Assembly: GCF_907164915.1 (NCBI RefSeq)
Contig: NC_061862.1
Coordinates: 89,266,846-89,330,845, forward strand
Reading direction: 5' to 3'
From: Impatiens glandulifera
Taxonomy: Eukaryota; Streptophyta; Magnoliopsida; Ericales; Balsaminaceae
Length of the DNA: 64,000 nt
The notes below the pieces were generated by a model that was not told the DNA's origin, did not search any database, and was given only the letters and a program-made list of their open reading frames with translations. The stretch's first letter is position 1. Each line of letters opens with the position of its first letter. Positions 46,533 through 60,654 of this stretch are shown here, one piece after another. Made by a program: the position numbers and the translations under genes.

Positions 46533-48197
46533 TTTTATTTAAATATCCAATGATACTAATCAAACTTTTTATTTTGTACTAAGATTTTGATAAACTCTCT
46601 TTTATTGTCCGATAGCTCTCATTAAAAAATTTACTGATGTATCTTTCATTCTTTACTAAAAAATTTAAAAAGAAGTGTATTTTCAACTGAAAATTTCAGT
46701 GCATTTATGTTTTCAATTTATAGTCTGTTTTTAACATTTACCTAAATATAAAAGTGAATCAAATTATATGTTTTTTACAGTGATATATTTTCTGAATTAT
46801 GTAAAGATTAGGATCATAAACCATGATATAATATGTAAAAAAAACAATAATTAATATACTCACGTTATTTTCATAGGCTTAAAAAATCAGTAGCATAAAC
46901 TACATAGATTCATTCATTTTAATACAATTATTTTCAAATAAACCGAAAATGCAAAAGTGGCTGGAAAAAAAATAGACAGAAGAGCCCTAAAGAAGGTGGT
47001 GTAACAGTACATTTTGAAGACCCTTGAGAAGAGGAAGCCCCTACCATCCAAGCCTTTTTTTCGAAGATAAGAGAATCGGAAAGTGTCGATTCAACCAAAA
47101 TGCTTCAAAAATATAATTATATATAAAATAAAACCAACCTTCCGAAATGTTGACGAACCCATAACGATGGTTTTTTTGCATTTGAAACCGGCATTTGTCC
47201 AGAAAATAATTAATAATTGGACAGTTATAGCCCTTGCTTCGTACCTTTCCTTTCTTTCTTTCTTCTCCAGACTCCATCACAAAAATCTGGAAAAAAAGTT
47301 AATGTTAAAACTCAGATAGCCTCTATATAGTATTGTTTCCAATCTCAACTCAAGCATTTTCCACGAGGAGGGGATATCACATCTCAACCTTTCGAGTTCA
47401 AGCTCGAAGTGTGAATAGAATTGAAATATTAACTTGAGTTCAAACTCTTATCTAGCTAGCACTTCAGCTATCCCGAGAGTTTGATGTCAGTAGTTATTTG
47501 GGATTATTTTCAAACTATCCTCTATTCAAAGAAAAATAAAATTACACTTTTAAAAGATTGAGATCTCACTTAAACCACCTACTTACTACTTAAAGCAATT
47601 TTGATTGATGTGGGTGGGAGTAGCTAAAAATGTGTTGGTCATGTCGAAAATGTGCTATAAACGCATTAATCAGTTCAAAAATGTATTAAACACGTTAACC
47701 ACGTGTTAAACATATCAAAATATGTTCAATTGATCAAAAACATATTTAAACGGGTCGGTCAACACGTATTAAACGGATCAAAAACTTGTTAAAAACATTA
47801 TAATCAAGTTAAACTGACTATGAAGTGTTAAACCGGTCAAAACTTGTTAATCCAGTCAAATGGATGAAAAAACTGTAAATCAGATAAAAAAAAAGTATTA
47901 AGACTATAAACACGAAAAATGAGTTGAATAAATTTAATTTATTCAATAAACTTGGTTACCCAACACATACTCAACACACATAATGAATGATATGAGTTGG
48001 GTTACAGGTTAAATAAATTTGATTTGGGTTGTATCAAGTTTGTTAACCAGCTTTAGAGATTAAATCCTAATTTAAAAAAATAATATATATATATCCTAAG
48101 ATAAATTGTTTAATTCGCCACAGGAAAAGCATATCTAATAAGAGATGATGGATGCATTTAATTAAAAAAAATATAGAAAGTCACAATAGTTACCTTA
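46533..48197. other. Convergent intergenic region between DnaJ and the ARF-GAP gene
   Basis: It should hold both 3' UTRs. 47600-47900 has a degenerate series of TTAAACACGTTAAC / GTTAAACATATCAAAA-like units typical of old repeats. A minus-strand ORF at 47041-47280 is not convincing. No other gene seen. Confidence 0.5.
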
Positions 48198-49404
48198 TTA
48201 AGCAAACGGGTTTCCTCCTACAGACGCAACAGGGCCTTGTGCTGAAACATTCCTGATATAAAAAGAAAAAGTCACGACTTATCACTTATGTGGCATTTAA
48301 TAACACAACTTATCACTTAATATAAATAATTAAGTGCTTATTTGAATTAAGCTCATATAATAATTGATACTTAAAGAACACTTAAATTTTCTAGATTCAG
48401 CTCAAAATAAGCTAAAACAATTTGCTTAATTCAGTAAATTGTGAATAACTTAACTCGTTAATATAGTAAGACAATACAAAAAAACAACCTTTAACCCCTG
48501 AAATTAATCAGATTACGTCATTATAAGGATAAAATAATGTTTTAAGTACTTTCCCAACATTATTTCCACATTTTATCAAATCAACTTACATGTCAAATGA
48601 ATGTCCAAGATAAGACTGCCGAAAAGAATGAGAGAAAAAACAAGTCAAAAGAATCTTACAAACTACATAATGGGGGTAACAACGACCATACTCCCGCAAA
48701 TGGGTATCGAGATCTAAGTTGATCTTGGCCCCTGTAGAGAAATTTGTTCTCTTTTGATCTTCTTTCTTTGTTCTCTTTCATGTGATGATTTTTTTGGATG
48801 ATTTTTTTGATTACTTTATGACAATTATTGTTGCTTTGTATGATTTGGTTTTTTCCCACGGGAAACGCGATCTTTGCGTTGTCGTAGATCAATGAAAAAA
48901 GGTCTCACTTTTTCAAAAGCTTACATATCAGTTACTTAAAAAGTTCAAAGATTTTTGTTTGGTTTTATTCAGTATTCAACATTCTAACTTAACTAACTCC
49001 ACACATAGAATTCAGTATTAAACATTCTAACACTTAATTTTCAGTTTTATCAAATGCACCCTAATTCAAAACCATATTTAAGATCTGAATTATGGTGTTT
49101 TCCCTAAACCTCCACATAAAAATCCTTCAACCACAACATTTTAATGTAGCATGTCTATCTAGGGGTGAGCAAACGGGTAAAACCAATCCGTATTCAATTC
49201 AAACTAAATTTATCCAATCCATAATCCAAACCATTTTACTAATTAATACGGATCAGATTTGGATTGAATATGGTTTGGACGATCCAAACTAAAAAATATT
49301 TATATTTTTGTAAAGTGTAAACTTGAAATTGTTCAATAATTTTTTTTTTTTTTAATTTATTTATTTTATTTGTATTTAATTAAAAAATGAAAAAGTCAAT
49401 TAAG

Positions 49405-49435
<31 letters not shown>

Positions 49436-52400
49436 AGAAAGTAGAGCTATAATTTAATTAAAAAATTATCTCTAGGATAATCCAATTTAATATTCCCTCG
49501 TCTAATTACTTAATTATTGATTTATTTTATTATTTAATGTTTAAATGTAAAAAATAAATATAATTTTTTTAATTATAATTTGAATCTTCAAAATATATAT
49601 ATATATATATATATAAAGTAAATAAATATAAAAAAGAAAATCTTTATCGGCAAAGTGATGCGAAAATATGTAAAAAATATATTATCTTAAAGGAAAAATG
49701 TAATTTATGAAAAATAAATTGAAAAATATATTTTTATTTAGATAGTTTGGATAATCCTAATCCAATCCAAATTTAATCGGATCCGAACTCAATCCGATCC
49801 AAAATATCCAATCCGAATTAGTATTTCGGATTCGGATCGGATTGGATTTCGGATTAATGCATCCAATGCTCACCCCTACGTCTATCTACGTTGAGAAGAT
49901 TGCAGTTAAAAAGACAATAAAGCAAACGAGAGTACTCACGGTAACTGTGTGCTGGAAACTTCACCTCCTATGAATGCCAAGGAACCTGTAGAATATCCCA
50001 AGCCAAATTAGATATCAAACAAAGGAAACAATCTCAAAGACAAACAAGATGTACTAATAAAAAATTGTTAACCTTGTGATGGATCTTGAGGCACAACAGT
50101 ATTTTGAGAAAACCAAGGCTGACCACCCATGACATCAATGTAAGAATTTGACATTGATTCACTTGACAATGCTGTTTGCAAAGAATTCATGTCCAAGAAC
50201 TGTGACAGAAAGCAGGAAGGAGAAAAATTAGGACAGACACTATATACTATGCACACAATACAATAATAACTATTATGTTCAGACAATAACCAAAAAAATT
50301 ATTTAATTAATTATCTTTGATCCAATGGCAGCTGACAAAAGTGCCAAAAAAGTGAAATGGAGAAAAAAGCTGAACCATTTAAAAGGAAACAATAGTTGCA
50401 TGGTAAGAAAGCACATTTATAATTTTGCTCAGCTTGTTAGTTGATCTGGATAAACAAAAAACCGCTTAAATAAATGGCATATGTAACCAAAAACCCATTA
50501 GAGTAATATAAAGGACCAAACTACAACAGATGTCTACTTCATATATGTCATATGCGATTTTTCAAATTATGTCTGCATGAATTAAAAGTCATTAAGCCTA
50601 TTTGGAAAGTTTATTTTGTCACATCCTCAGTGACAATCACTCCCATTGAAAAATCGAGAAAGTTCAATTTGAAAGTGATTTTTTGTTTGTTTTAGGTATA
50701 CGATTGTTTTATGGATCATATCTAGATTATTGTGTGATTTTTGGTTTTTATTTGGTATAAGGATTATTTTTTTGGATCATAATCTATAGATTATTTTCTA
50801 AAACATTGTGATCTTTGACAAACATAAAAAATGCAGATATCTTTGGATCATGATCTGTATCCTAAAATATCATAATAAATAGGCCCATTATTAACTTAGG
50901 CCACACTAGCCCTCAAAAGCTCAAATAAGGTACAGTACATGACACCTTCATACATGTACTTTGACCAATCATGCTTGCCTGTGCATTTTTTCATGTCTGT
51001 CGTTCATCCATACATGACACAGGTATCCTATGAAAGGTCAGAGATTGCAACTTGGCCACTATAACCCAAATTCCAAAAGAGATCTCACAAATATACCATT
51101 GTGATTCTCACACATAAAAACAAATGCTCTTTCCAGCCTTTTCCTGTCTCAAAGCTGTAACCGAGAGAAAAGCCAAATCAATTGTAACGTACCATATTGC
51201 TGGGCTCAAGGTCAGTATCATATGGAAGATCAAAAGGATTTGTTGATCTGCAATCAATGCCATGTGATTGAGGACCACCTGCCTGTCAAAATTGAAGAAC
51301 TTTACAATATGGAGCAACTATTACCAAGTTCATCAATGAAAAAAGAACATCACTTGCATCCACTAACTTATTGATTTTTTTTAAATGCAAAAGAAAAAAT
51401 AAACTATACATAGTATATTGACATGCCACTTAAGTCAATTGGTAGGCTAGAATGAACATATGCATCATTCAAGAGACCTCTTGAAATCTCAATAAAACTA
51501 AAATCCTGCACAATTAATTTATAGAATGAATGGACATTAAGGGACCTTTCTTTGGATTCATGATAAAACTCATCTCAACTGACCACTTACCCCCATGTAG
51601 TGGCTAACATCTGAAGCAAGAACATCAACATGTTTACCACCAGGATGGATGTTCCCAGGAGGGAAATGTTCCGTTGAATTTTTAAAGGTGGCATCCCAAG
51701 GCTGCCCAAATTCAACATAAATTAAGAAGTTTATTTAACAATATTTAATCTAAGGGAACAACTTGAGCAAATAACACAATGTATGATCTTCATATTTTAG
51801 GTTAAATTCATAGAACCCTGATTTTATGCCTCTTATTATCATTCATAATGCAGAATTAATTTAATTTAGCTATACTTAGAGACATTCACCACTATACTTT
51901 TCAAACAATTATTCTCACAGTGAGGGTTTTTCAGTAATACAGACTTCTTCACTTACAAAAACTCCACACATAACCACAAGTTCAAACTAATGAAAATGGA
52001 GGAAGTAGGTTATTACTAACTTATACCCAAACAACTCAGTAACATGATAGGTATGCCCCATAAATTACACCTAGTAGCAAGCTACCAATGAATCCTAAGG
52101 GAATTGTCTCTACTTGACTTTTTCCTTTTGCTCTAAAAATATTAACAGTCAAGGTAGTGATGGAAATCGTTGAAAATGCCAACAATTTGGTTAATGAAAC
52201 AGCATTCTTCACATATTGGCAGTTCTGATAATGAATCCTAACTAAGATCAAAATCATAATAGAAGAGTGACATAGAATAAATCAATTATGGAAATTATCA
52301 AGATATAATGACTGATCAAGAAATATATAGGTGACATGTGTAAACCAATTAAAACTTAGATAGAATGACACAAATAGGCATTCATTAGATTTCACAAATT

Positions 52401-55400
52401 TGTGTGGAGGCTATCTATGACTTACCTGAGTTGGTATATCATAAGACACCTGGAAACTGTTTAGGTCCTCATGCCATAGGTTAGAGACCGGCGAAGACCC
52501 ATGAATACTATTATCTCCAAATGCTGACCATTGAAGATTTGTGTTTGGAGACAAGTGTGGGTCCATCTTTCCTACATGATTTCCAGCAACAGAAGTTGAC
52601 ACTCCTTGAGCTGCATCTTTGATACTAGGATCAGGTAAATGATGAGGTGTATCAAATGTTGCCCATCCTTCGTTCTTTATGACAGCCTCATCTAAGGATG
52701 TTCTAATTGGGAGTGAAGTAACTTTCCCAGAGAATGTATCTGACGGTGGTTCTGATATAGATGCCTGATTTACTTCCACCTCTCGAACAGATGAGCTGGG
52801 AGGCTGAAACAAATCAGCATGTGGAGCTTTTGGAGCACCAGGTAACTGAAAAAAGTCAATTGCAGTATTTGAAGCAATATTTTGAGTTACAGCTGTTGTG
52901 TGAAATAGATCTAGGCCACGTAAATCCCTATTCGTTGAAGGCTCCATCAAGGAGGAAACATCATGCCCATCAGACTTGTAAATGCCAGCTGGTTGCTCAT
53001 GTTGTGGTGCAATATTGAATAAATCAATAGAACTAACAGACTTAAATGGCATTGATTTCCTATCAAATGATCCAAAATTCCCGGTAGAAGCAGTTCTCTG
53101 GATGAAGCATTATAAATGTTAGCCAAGCTACTCAAAGATATGAGGTAAATTGATGAAGTTCTCAAACATTAGAAAGAACACAATGGAGCTTCTATGTCAA
53201 AATAATCACATGTAAGTTCAACAAATTTACTTCACCCAGTGGTTAAATTTATGTCTCACTGGGGTTTTTTTTAATGAGCATTGGGAGATTATCATATCAA
53301 ACCTCTAAATTGAACTGTGAATTTCACATTTACCTCTTGATTTCATCTTTCCGATGAAAAGGATGAAGGATAAGAAATATAAAGTTCAACCAAAGGCCCA
53401 TAACCAAAAGAGGATAAAGAATGACCTGTGGTCGCGGAAGTCCATTGGGATCCATTTTGGAGTTTGTCTCTGTAAAAGAACTCACTATGTGATGCCTCGA
53501 GTCTTCGCTGAAAGTGTCCCCGGAAGTCTGACTAGAAGGGCTGCCAGTATTCCTCTGAAAATTTGGTGACAATGGATGAGTCCTAAACGGATCGCCAGAC
53601 ATAGACACAGAATAATCTGAAACTCTGTTATTAGGTTCTTCATTGGCAAATCTGTCCTCACTCAGTTGGTCACTTAAGCGACTAGGACTGGAGAAGCTAG
53701 AGACTTTCCCTTCATAAAGGCTTCGATCAGAACCAGGCCTTCTGGTAAGTGCATGTACAGGCCTTCCATAGATTCGGTCTTCGTACTGATTATCATATGG
53801 TGGACTTTGAGAGTAGGAGTGGTACGAACTAGCTCGTCTTGTTTCATCTTCGTGAATTCTAAAATTCTATCCAATTGACATAAGAACAAAAGTTAGTTCA
53901 TAAAAGTTGAACAACAATATCATTGCATCTTAACAAGGGGAGATTGATATTCCATGTTTAAAAATGCATATAGTGTCTGTTTCATATCCACCATTTCATG
54001 TTTGAATTTTTAAACAGTAGATGAAAACAGAAGCACCGTACTTCTGCCTACCATTTGCTACATCATGACATACGAAGAACAAAAGAGATATATGGTTCGT
54101 CTGGGCCCACAACATGAGAAATAAAGATGAAGGGAGGGAAAAATATTGGGATAAGGAAAGTAGGAGATAGTAAAGGTAAAATAACATGAACAATAGGGAT
54201 TTTGCTTGTTTCTTAATGGAGTATACCAAAATACCAATACAAATAGAAACCAGCCTGATTCTTCTTAAATATGCATACAACCCTTATCCATCAAACAAAC
54301 AACGCAAAATTTCTTGTCTTTCAACTGTTGATCAGAGAAAAATTAGATAGTATATATATCTTGCCTGAGCATCTCTGGGAGGCTTATCAGATGGCTTTCC
54401 CGTTGCATATTTTCTATCCACATAGACATTCTTTATAAATTCTCGAACTTTTTCAGCATTGCTGCAAGATAATTAAATCAGATAGATTCCCTTGTAAATA
54501 TGCCAAGTTGTCTAGCTTTGCAAAGTGGTGAAAAGCATATCGCACCTGTTATCAGGCAGTCTTTGTCTTTGTGGGTCCCAGTCCCTCAGATATGTTTCCC
54601 TAGCACGCTGCACAAATGAATTTCTAGTTAGAGAGAATGTAATGGCACCAAAAAGTGGAAGTTCACAAAATTTTACCTGGTTACCTCCTTTTTCAAGAGC
54701 CTCGACTTCTTGGGAAGAAAACTTGGACATGGATACGGACTTGACACGATGAGTAAACTCACGGCTAAACATCAAAGTTTAAGTTAGCATGAATGGAAGC
54801 AGTGAGATATGATATGTGCTTTCAATGCTACAGGTGGAAAATGAAAAAAAAAATAGAATGAAATGAGCCATTGAGAAAATATATCCTATTTTGTTACTCA
54901 TTTTTTCATATGAATTTTAATCCAGATAAAACTAAAATTGGCAAGAAGCCAAAGTATTTTAAATCACATCTAAGTCACTTTTGTGTGATCCAAACTTTAT
55001 ACTTTGTACTAAATAAAAATTTATTTGTTGGTACATAATTCAACCACAAATTTATTTTCCAAATGAATTGTGATCCCATTCAACCACACTTATACCAAAT
55101 GAAAAAAACATCACCCTGAATCTCAACCTTGGCAATTTTTTGCTAAAACTTGAGAAATACCGCTTTCCAAATAGGCTCAAAATCAATCAAAAAGAAACAA
55201 AGTCGCATTTTCTTCAGCGGATAATAATATAATTCTATGGACTCTACCCACTAGTATGAAATCTAAAGATATTCAGTGTTGAAGCATGTTTCATTTGTCT
55301 GGACTTAAAGTATCACACAACAGTCATGAATTGAAAATAAGGACTGTTTGTCAGTTCATTATGCATATTCAGAATTTAAGATGATGCCCATATCCTCAAT

Positions 55401-56062
55401 AGCTCATCCAATTAAATAGTAACAGTAAAAGTTAGCATCTTCCACTCAAGGTAACCAAAAGAAGGCCAATATTTTGCTACTTCTCTCAACCAAAATGCAG
55501 TGGCTCCGATAAACAAATAAGCACAACATTTATTCTTGAATCCGTCAAATCTCAGTGGTGCTAACTCAAAGTTTGATCATAAATTTAGTTCAATTATCTA
55601 CATTAGAAACAAAAAATAATATACTCACTGTATGCCACTGCATGCCATACAAATAAACGTCCAGAAGTTTGTACAAACATACTGAGGCCCCTGCAAAGAA
55701 GAATAAAAATATAAGCAGGACAGTCAATAACAGTAAACTAATTCTTTAAATTGAAGACTATCATAGTCCAAGTGAGGGAAAATAGTTGTTTGTCCAGAAG
55801 TAAACAAAAAAAAAAATCAAGTCTCAATTTTACTCTGACAGGAGAAAGTATGATTCTTCCTCATATCCACAGTGAGCTTTATTAATTAAACTAAATTTTA
55901 CAAATTTCAGCAAATTTGCTAGCTAGAAAGAAATGAATATCAAAGAAGTAGATAGAAATAACATACCAACCCATTGCAGTTTATGCATCTTCGGTTAGGA
56001 GGAAGCTTCATTAGACCCCTTATTATCTTCTCGTTCCGCTCTTCCTCCCTTTTGCTAGTCAT
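48198..56062 (-). CDS. AGD14: ARF GTPase-activating protein, AGD14-like, 12 exons, 648 aa
   Basis: Would stimulate GTP hydrolysis by ARF GTPases in vesicle traffic. Exons in transcript order: 56062-55967, 55690-55629, 54764-54677, 54607-54546, 54461-54365, 53866-53426, 53097-52426, 51701-51591, 51282-51193, 50199-50073, 49985-49940, 48252-48198; the joined frame is open. The zinc finger is CX2CX16CX2C (Cys26, 29, 46, 49), followed by GIHR with the catalytic Arg54. The GAP domain continues with FTHRVKSVSMSKFSSQEVEA and RETYLRDWDPQRQRLP. The C-terminal part is long, Ser/Pro-rich and probably disordered, with repeated DLF/NPF-like motifs (IDLFNIAP, ADLFQPP, STNPFDLPY, final GGNPFA) that may bind clathrin or EH-domain partners. 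Intron 5 has a GC donor. Intron 11 holds a hAT-type MITE. Confidence 0.93.
49160..49878. mobile_element. hAT-type MITE in intron 11 of the ARF-GAP gene, about 0.72 kb
   Basis: Terminal inverted repeat TAGGGGTGAGCA at 49160, and its complement ending at 49878. GTCTATC flanks both sides (49153-49159 and 49880-49886), giving a 7-8 bp target duplication. Interior ends carry CCAATCC/GGATTGG motifs (AATCGGATCCGAACTCAATC on the right). No coding capacity. Confidence 0.8.
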
Positions 56063-56963
56063 TTTTTCGTCAAGACCCTCGAATCAAGAAGCTCAAACCC
56101 TTAAAATGCGAGCAGTGACGCTCGATCAATCCAAATAATTTGAGATTGAGAAAGAATTAGGGTTTGAGAAGAGCGATCTAGGGTTTTTTTTAAGAGTTGG
56201 GTCGAAAGGAACGAGAACGAACTGGTTTGATCGACAGACAGACAGACAGCGCTAAGATGAGACATTATGTTGTCGCCGGTCCCTTTTTAGGAGTTCAATT
56301 ATTGATCTCATTTTCATCAATCAACGGTCACCTGTATTTCCATTTTCTTTTTCAATCTATACTTTATATTTGGATATATATCAACCAAATAAATTAATAA
56401 TTTATTTCTACTTCAGTTTTTTATACATTATATAGATAGTATCTCGTAAAAAATCTCAAATCCAAACTAAAAAAAATGTCTTTTCAAATTTTGAAAAAAC
56501 ATACTAAATTTGAATATTTAATATTGGGTTATAATTCTTTAAATAATTGGTCACTCATAAATTTTTTAAAATTTATTTTAAAAATAATATGAACACACAT
56601 AAAATTGATAATTTATTTTAAATAATTGGTCACTCATTATTTTTTAAAAATTTATTATAAATTTATTTTAAAAATAATATTAGTTATATATTAAGTATAA
56701 CATTAGTTTAATAATTTATAAGAAACAAATTATTAAAAAATAATTATTGTATAAATTTGTTTTATTTATGCAAAATTATAAAATCAAAATAATTTGTAAA
56801 CTTCTAAAAAAAAAATTAAAATTATAAAATTTAATTAATTAATTTAAAATATTATCTAAATCTACTCCTAATATACTTTACAATAATAATTTTTTTCTAA
56901 ATCTACTCCTAATATACTTTACAATCAAATTTTAAGAGTCTTAATTCAAAATTTTAGTTTATT

Positions 56964-57004
<41 letters not shown>

Positions 57005-58640
57005 TCTTAATTAAAATACAAAATTATTTTATTTTTATTTCACAATATTTTAAATTATTAAAAACGAAAAGATTTTAATCATTTTACAATATATATTTAT
57101 ATATTTACATGAAGCCATATTTTTTCAAATCCCAAATTAAACTTCTCATTTCAAAAAACTATAACTAAAAATAAAATAAAAAACTACAATGACTCTTTGG
57201 AATTAGAAAATTACTTATTTTTATCAAATAATTTATTGTTAGAAGAAGAAAAAAAAGACTATCCAACAATAAATAAATAAAAAACAAAGACCCAGAAAGA
57301 TTATTATTTTCAAAACTTTGGAATTATTTAAATAATATTAATGCACTTAACACTTGCATATGAGTTATACTATTGAGTTATTAAAATTAAAATTATTAAT
57401 ATATTATTTTAAATCAAATAATATATTAATATTTATTTTGTATTTAATTTATGCACAATAAATTAATAAATAAAATAACATAAAATATGTATTTTAATTA
57501 AATTTTATATAATAAATTGAATTTTATTTTTAATTATTTAAATACAATATTTAAAAATATTAACAACAAATATAATTGAAAGAATAATAAATAATAGCAA
57601 TATAAATAAAATAAAATAAAATTATATCACAAATTTAAATATAAAAACAAAAATATATTTTTAATCTTATACTAGGTTTTTTATATTACTAATCACAAAA
57701 TTTTATACATATACCATTTATGTTTCTATTTATACTTTAAATAAAATACATGTACAACTTATATTTATTATAATATTTGCATGTTTGAAAATATTTGGAG
57801 ATGGAATAAAATTAAATTTAAACGATAAGATAATATTAAATTTATTAATATATACATAAGACTAATATTATTAAAATGTATATCCCATATATCTTATATA
57901 CCCTCACGAAGAAACTAATAAAGTAGTTACTTAATTGAACCGGTTTGATTTAAGTTTTAGACGTGGATAAGTTACTAATATAATAATTTTTTACAAATAT
58001 TGTGAATAAATATAATTAAACAGATTTTATATTTAAAATACTACTTTATCCTATATTGTTTAAGCATGTCTATTATTGATTTTCTTATATTATATTTTAT
58101 TTTCATCATTTTTTTCTCTTCTTTGTATCTCTTTGCGTAATACATTTTATTACTAATAAAATGAACTATATATATTTAATTAATTTAATTAAATATGTAA
58201 TATCATAAGTTTATATTTTAATATAAGTAAAAATTATAGATATAAATGTATTGTAATTTGTAAATAAATATTTTAATAGCTTAGTTACAAGTTTAAATAT
58301 TGTAAATGTTAACAAATATAAAAGATAAAATGATAAAATATTTAAGATTAATTTTCAATAACCAGAAACTAACAAAGATTTAATGTAAAAAAATTATATA
58401 TATTTATTAAAATTACAAAAAAAACAACAACTAAATTTTAATATATATATTTAAGAGCATTATTGTTAATAATTTAAATTATATTATTAATAAAATAATA
58501 TATAATTAAATTGTGATTAGACTCAAATGATTCAAAAAAAAACTTATCTATTTCAAATAAAACTAGCATTTAGAAATGCACGAGTAATAATATAAAAAAC
58601 CGTGAAAAAAATTACGAATAACATTTTTAATTTTATTTTT
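56063..58640. other. ARF-GAP 5' region, then AT-rich intergenic DNA
   Basis: 56063 to about 56250 is less AT-rich and should hold the 5' UTR and promoter of the minus-strand ARF-GAP gene. From 56400 on, the sequence is AT-rich with simple repeats and a TA run (56967-57001). No gene found. Confidence 0.5.
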
Positions 58641-58659
58641 AACCGTTTTAAATTTATGG

Positions 58660-59205
58660 GTGGGTCAACACATAATCCGACCCAAGTATTCATTTACTCA
58701 ACATCATTATATATTAGTTAGTTAAAAAGTTGAACTTATATTAATATTAAAACGTCCCGCATTTATCAAATTTGATGTTTGAATTTAATATATAAAGTCT
58801 TTGTACTCTAGTTGGTTAAAGAGTTGTACTTGTTTTGTTAGGTTGCAAGTTCGAAACATACCTCTAGCATTTTTAATTTTATTTTTAACCGTTTTAAATT
58901 TAAAAACGGGTAAACCCACAATCCGACCCAAGTATCCAAATTAACCACAGCTCTCGACCCGGCAATCTGGACACTTTAAAAATTAAGCATCATTATATAT
59001 ATATAGATTAGTTAGTTAAAAAGTTGAACTTATATTAATGTTAAAACGTCCCGCGTTTATCAAATTTGGTGTTGAATTTAAAATATAAAGTCTTTGTAGC
59101 CTAGTTGGTTAAAGAGTTGTACTTGTTTTGTTAGGTTGCAAGTTCGAAACATACCTCTAGCATTTTTAATTTTATTTTTAACCGTTTTAAATTTAAATAT
59201 TGTTT
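58660..59205 (+). repeat. tRNA-like (SINE-like) tandem repeats, first block
   Basis: Two units of about 310 bp share ACGTCCCGCRTTTATCAAAT, a tRNA-like part and GTATCCAAATTAACCACAGC. The tRNA-like part has an A-box-like TAGCCTAGTTGG (59098-59109) and a B-box-like GGTTGCAAGTTCGAAAC, near 58793-58860 and 59088-59152. No tRNA cloverleaf can be formed, so these are derived repeats, not tRNA genes. Confidence 0.65.
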
Positions 59206-60654
59206 AAAAACATTAATGTATGCTTTCCTTACTAAAATTATTTAAATATTTTTGGGTGAAGCTATAGTACTACTTGTTATTTTTCCCTCAATAAGTTATC
59301 AATTCATTAGTAGCTTTAGGTGTGATGTGAAGTGGAGTCAAGCCAAACTACAAGCTCTTGAATTTTGTAATGTAAAGCTTATTATCATGTCAAGGAAATA
59401 AATTTATATAGATCATAAAGTAAAGAACGCGTTAGGATATAGAATTATAAGTACTAAAATTTTACCTACCGAATTTATAAAATTTAAAATAATTATTTTA
59501 AATAAATAAAATCAAAATTATTAAAATTAAGGCCAAAGCACAATTAAATAATTAATTCAATTAATTATTATAATAATTAAGCTCAATTAATTAAGATAAT
59601 GTTTAAGAAAAATAAATAAAATAATTTGAGATAATTGTTGTATTCATTTTATCTTAAATAAATTTTAAGAAATTAAAAATAAATTAAAATAAATAATTTA
59701 GGATAAATATTGTTGTATCCATTTTATCCAAAATAAATTATTTATTAAAACCTAAAATATATAAATAAATGGGCAAATTAAATGTCATATTTATTAAGAA
59801 TATTTTGTAAGTCGAAAATGGAGACAAAGGGATTGAAAAAAATCAATTTCAAACAAGCTTCAAGGCTGGAAAAGAGCTGGAATATGTTACAACCAAAATT
59901 ACAAAAAGAGATCAGTGCAGCAAACCTCACCCATTGGATGAGCACTGGATTGTCATCCAACGCCCAACAGTCAACCGCTGTAACGTAAGAGACCTGTATT
60001 CGCAATAAAGTAGACAACTAACGCGCGCCTCAACGTCATTAGCCTAGATGCGACGGAACGCCCAGTCGTTCGCGCTTGGGCCTAAAATGACATCGTTTAT
60101 CTCCTAGTTTGTCTTCTTCCTCACAACGACAAATAGGAAAAGAATAGCTTCCATCTTTGATTTTTCAAAGATGGAACTTAGTAGTTTCCATATTATTTGA
60201 CTCTGTTCAAAAGGTGAGAAAGGATCACTTTACTTTGATGATCATTTCACCTACACCCTGAGGCAACATCATTAACTATACGGGCAACTGGTTGAAGATC
60301 AAACAAAAACCATTGACGGTCTTTTGACTAAATCAAAGCCGCTTGGTCAATTGACCAACCTTGGGAGACTATAAATATCCTCCTCTCGGCAAACCTAAGG
60401 AAAAAGATCCACCCTCAAACCCTCAATCAAATCAAAATGAAAACCTACATTGAAGATCGTCAAGCTTTTTATGAAGTTTTGAAAATTTCGTGTAAGGGTG
60501 TAAAGCTCAGATCCAAGTATTCAGTAAAATTCTAAAAGAATTCAGGAGTGTTCTTCAACTCACAGTAACTTCCAAATCTGTGAATCAGCACCCTGATGTA
60601 ACCAAGTTGTGACATATATGACTTGGACGGGAGATGGGGATGCAAATTCTGTCC
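59206..60654 (+). mobile_element. LTR-like insertion between the two tRNA-like repeat blocks
   Basis: The repeat family is interrupted at about 59206 and resumes at about 60656. The inserted sequence changes from AT-rich to mixed composition. It has a promoter-like CTATAAATATCCTCC at 60370 followed by AAACCCTCAATCAAATC and ATTTCGTGTAAGGGTG, reminiscent of the U3/R/U5 order of a plant gypsy LTR. Exact termini and a target duplication were not identified, and there is no internal coding region. A solo LTR is the best guess. Confidence 0.4.

Noticed and set aside
47041..47280. Minus-strand ORF with a YGFVNI motif reminiscent of the MEI2-like RNA-binding domain
   Set aside because: Only a few residues agree, the rest is not alignable by eye and no flanking exons were found; at best a very old gene fragment.
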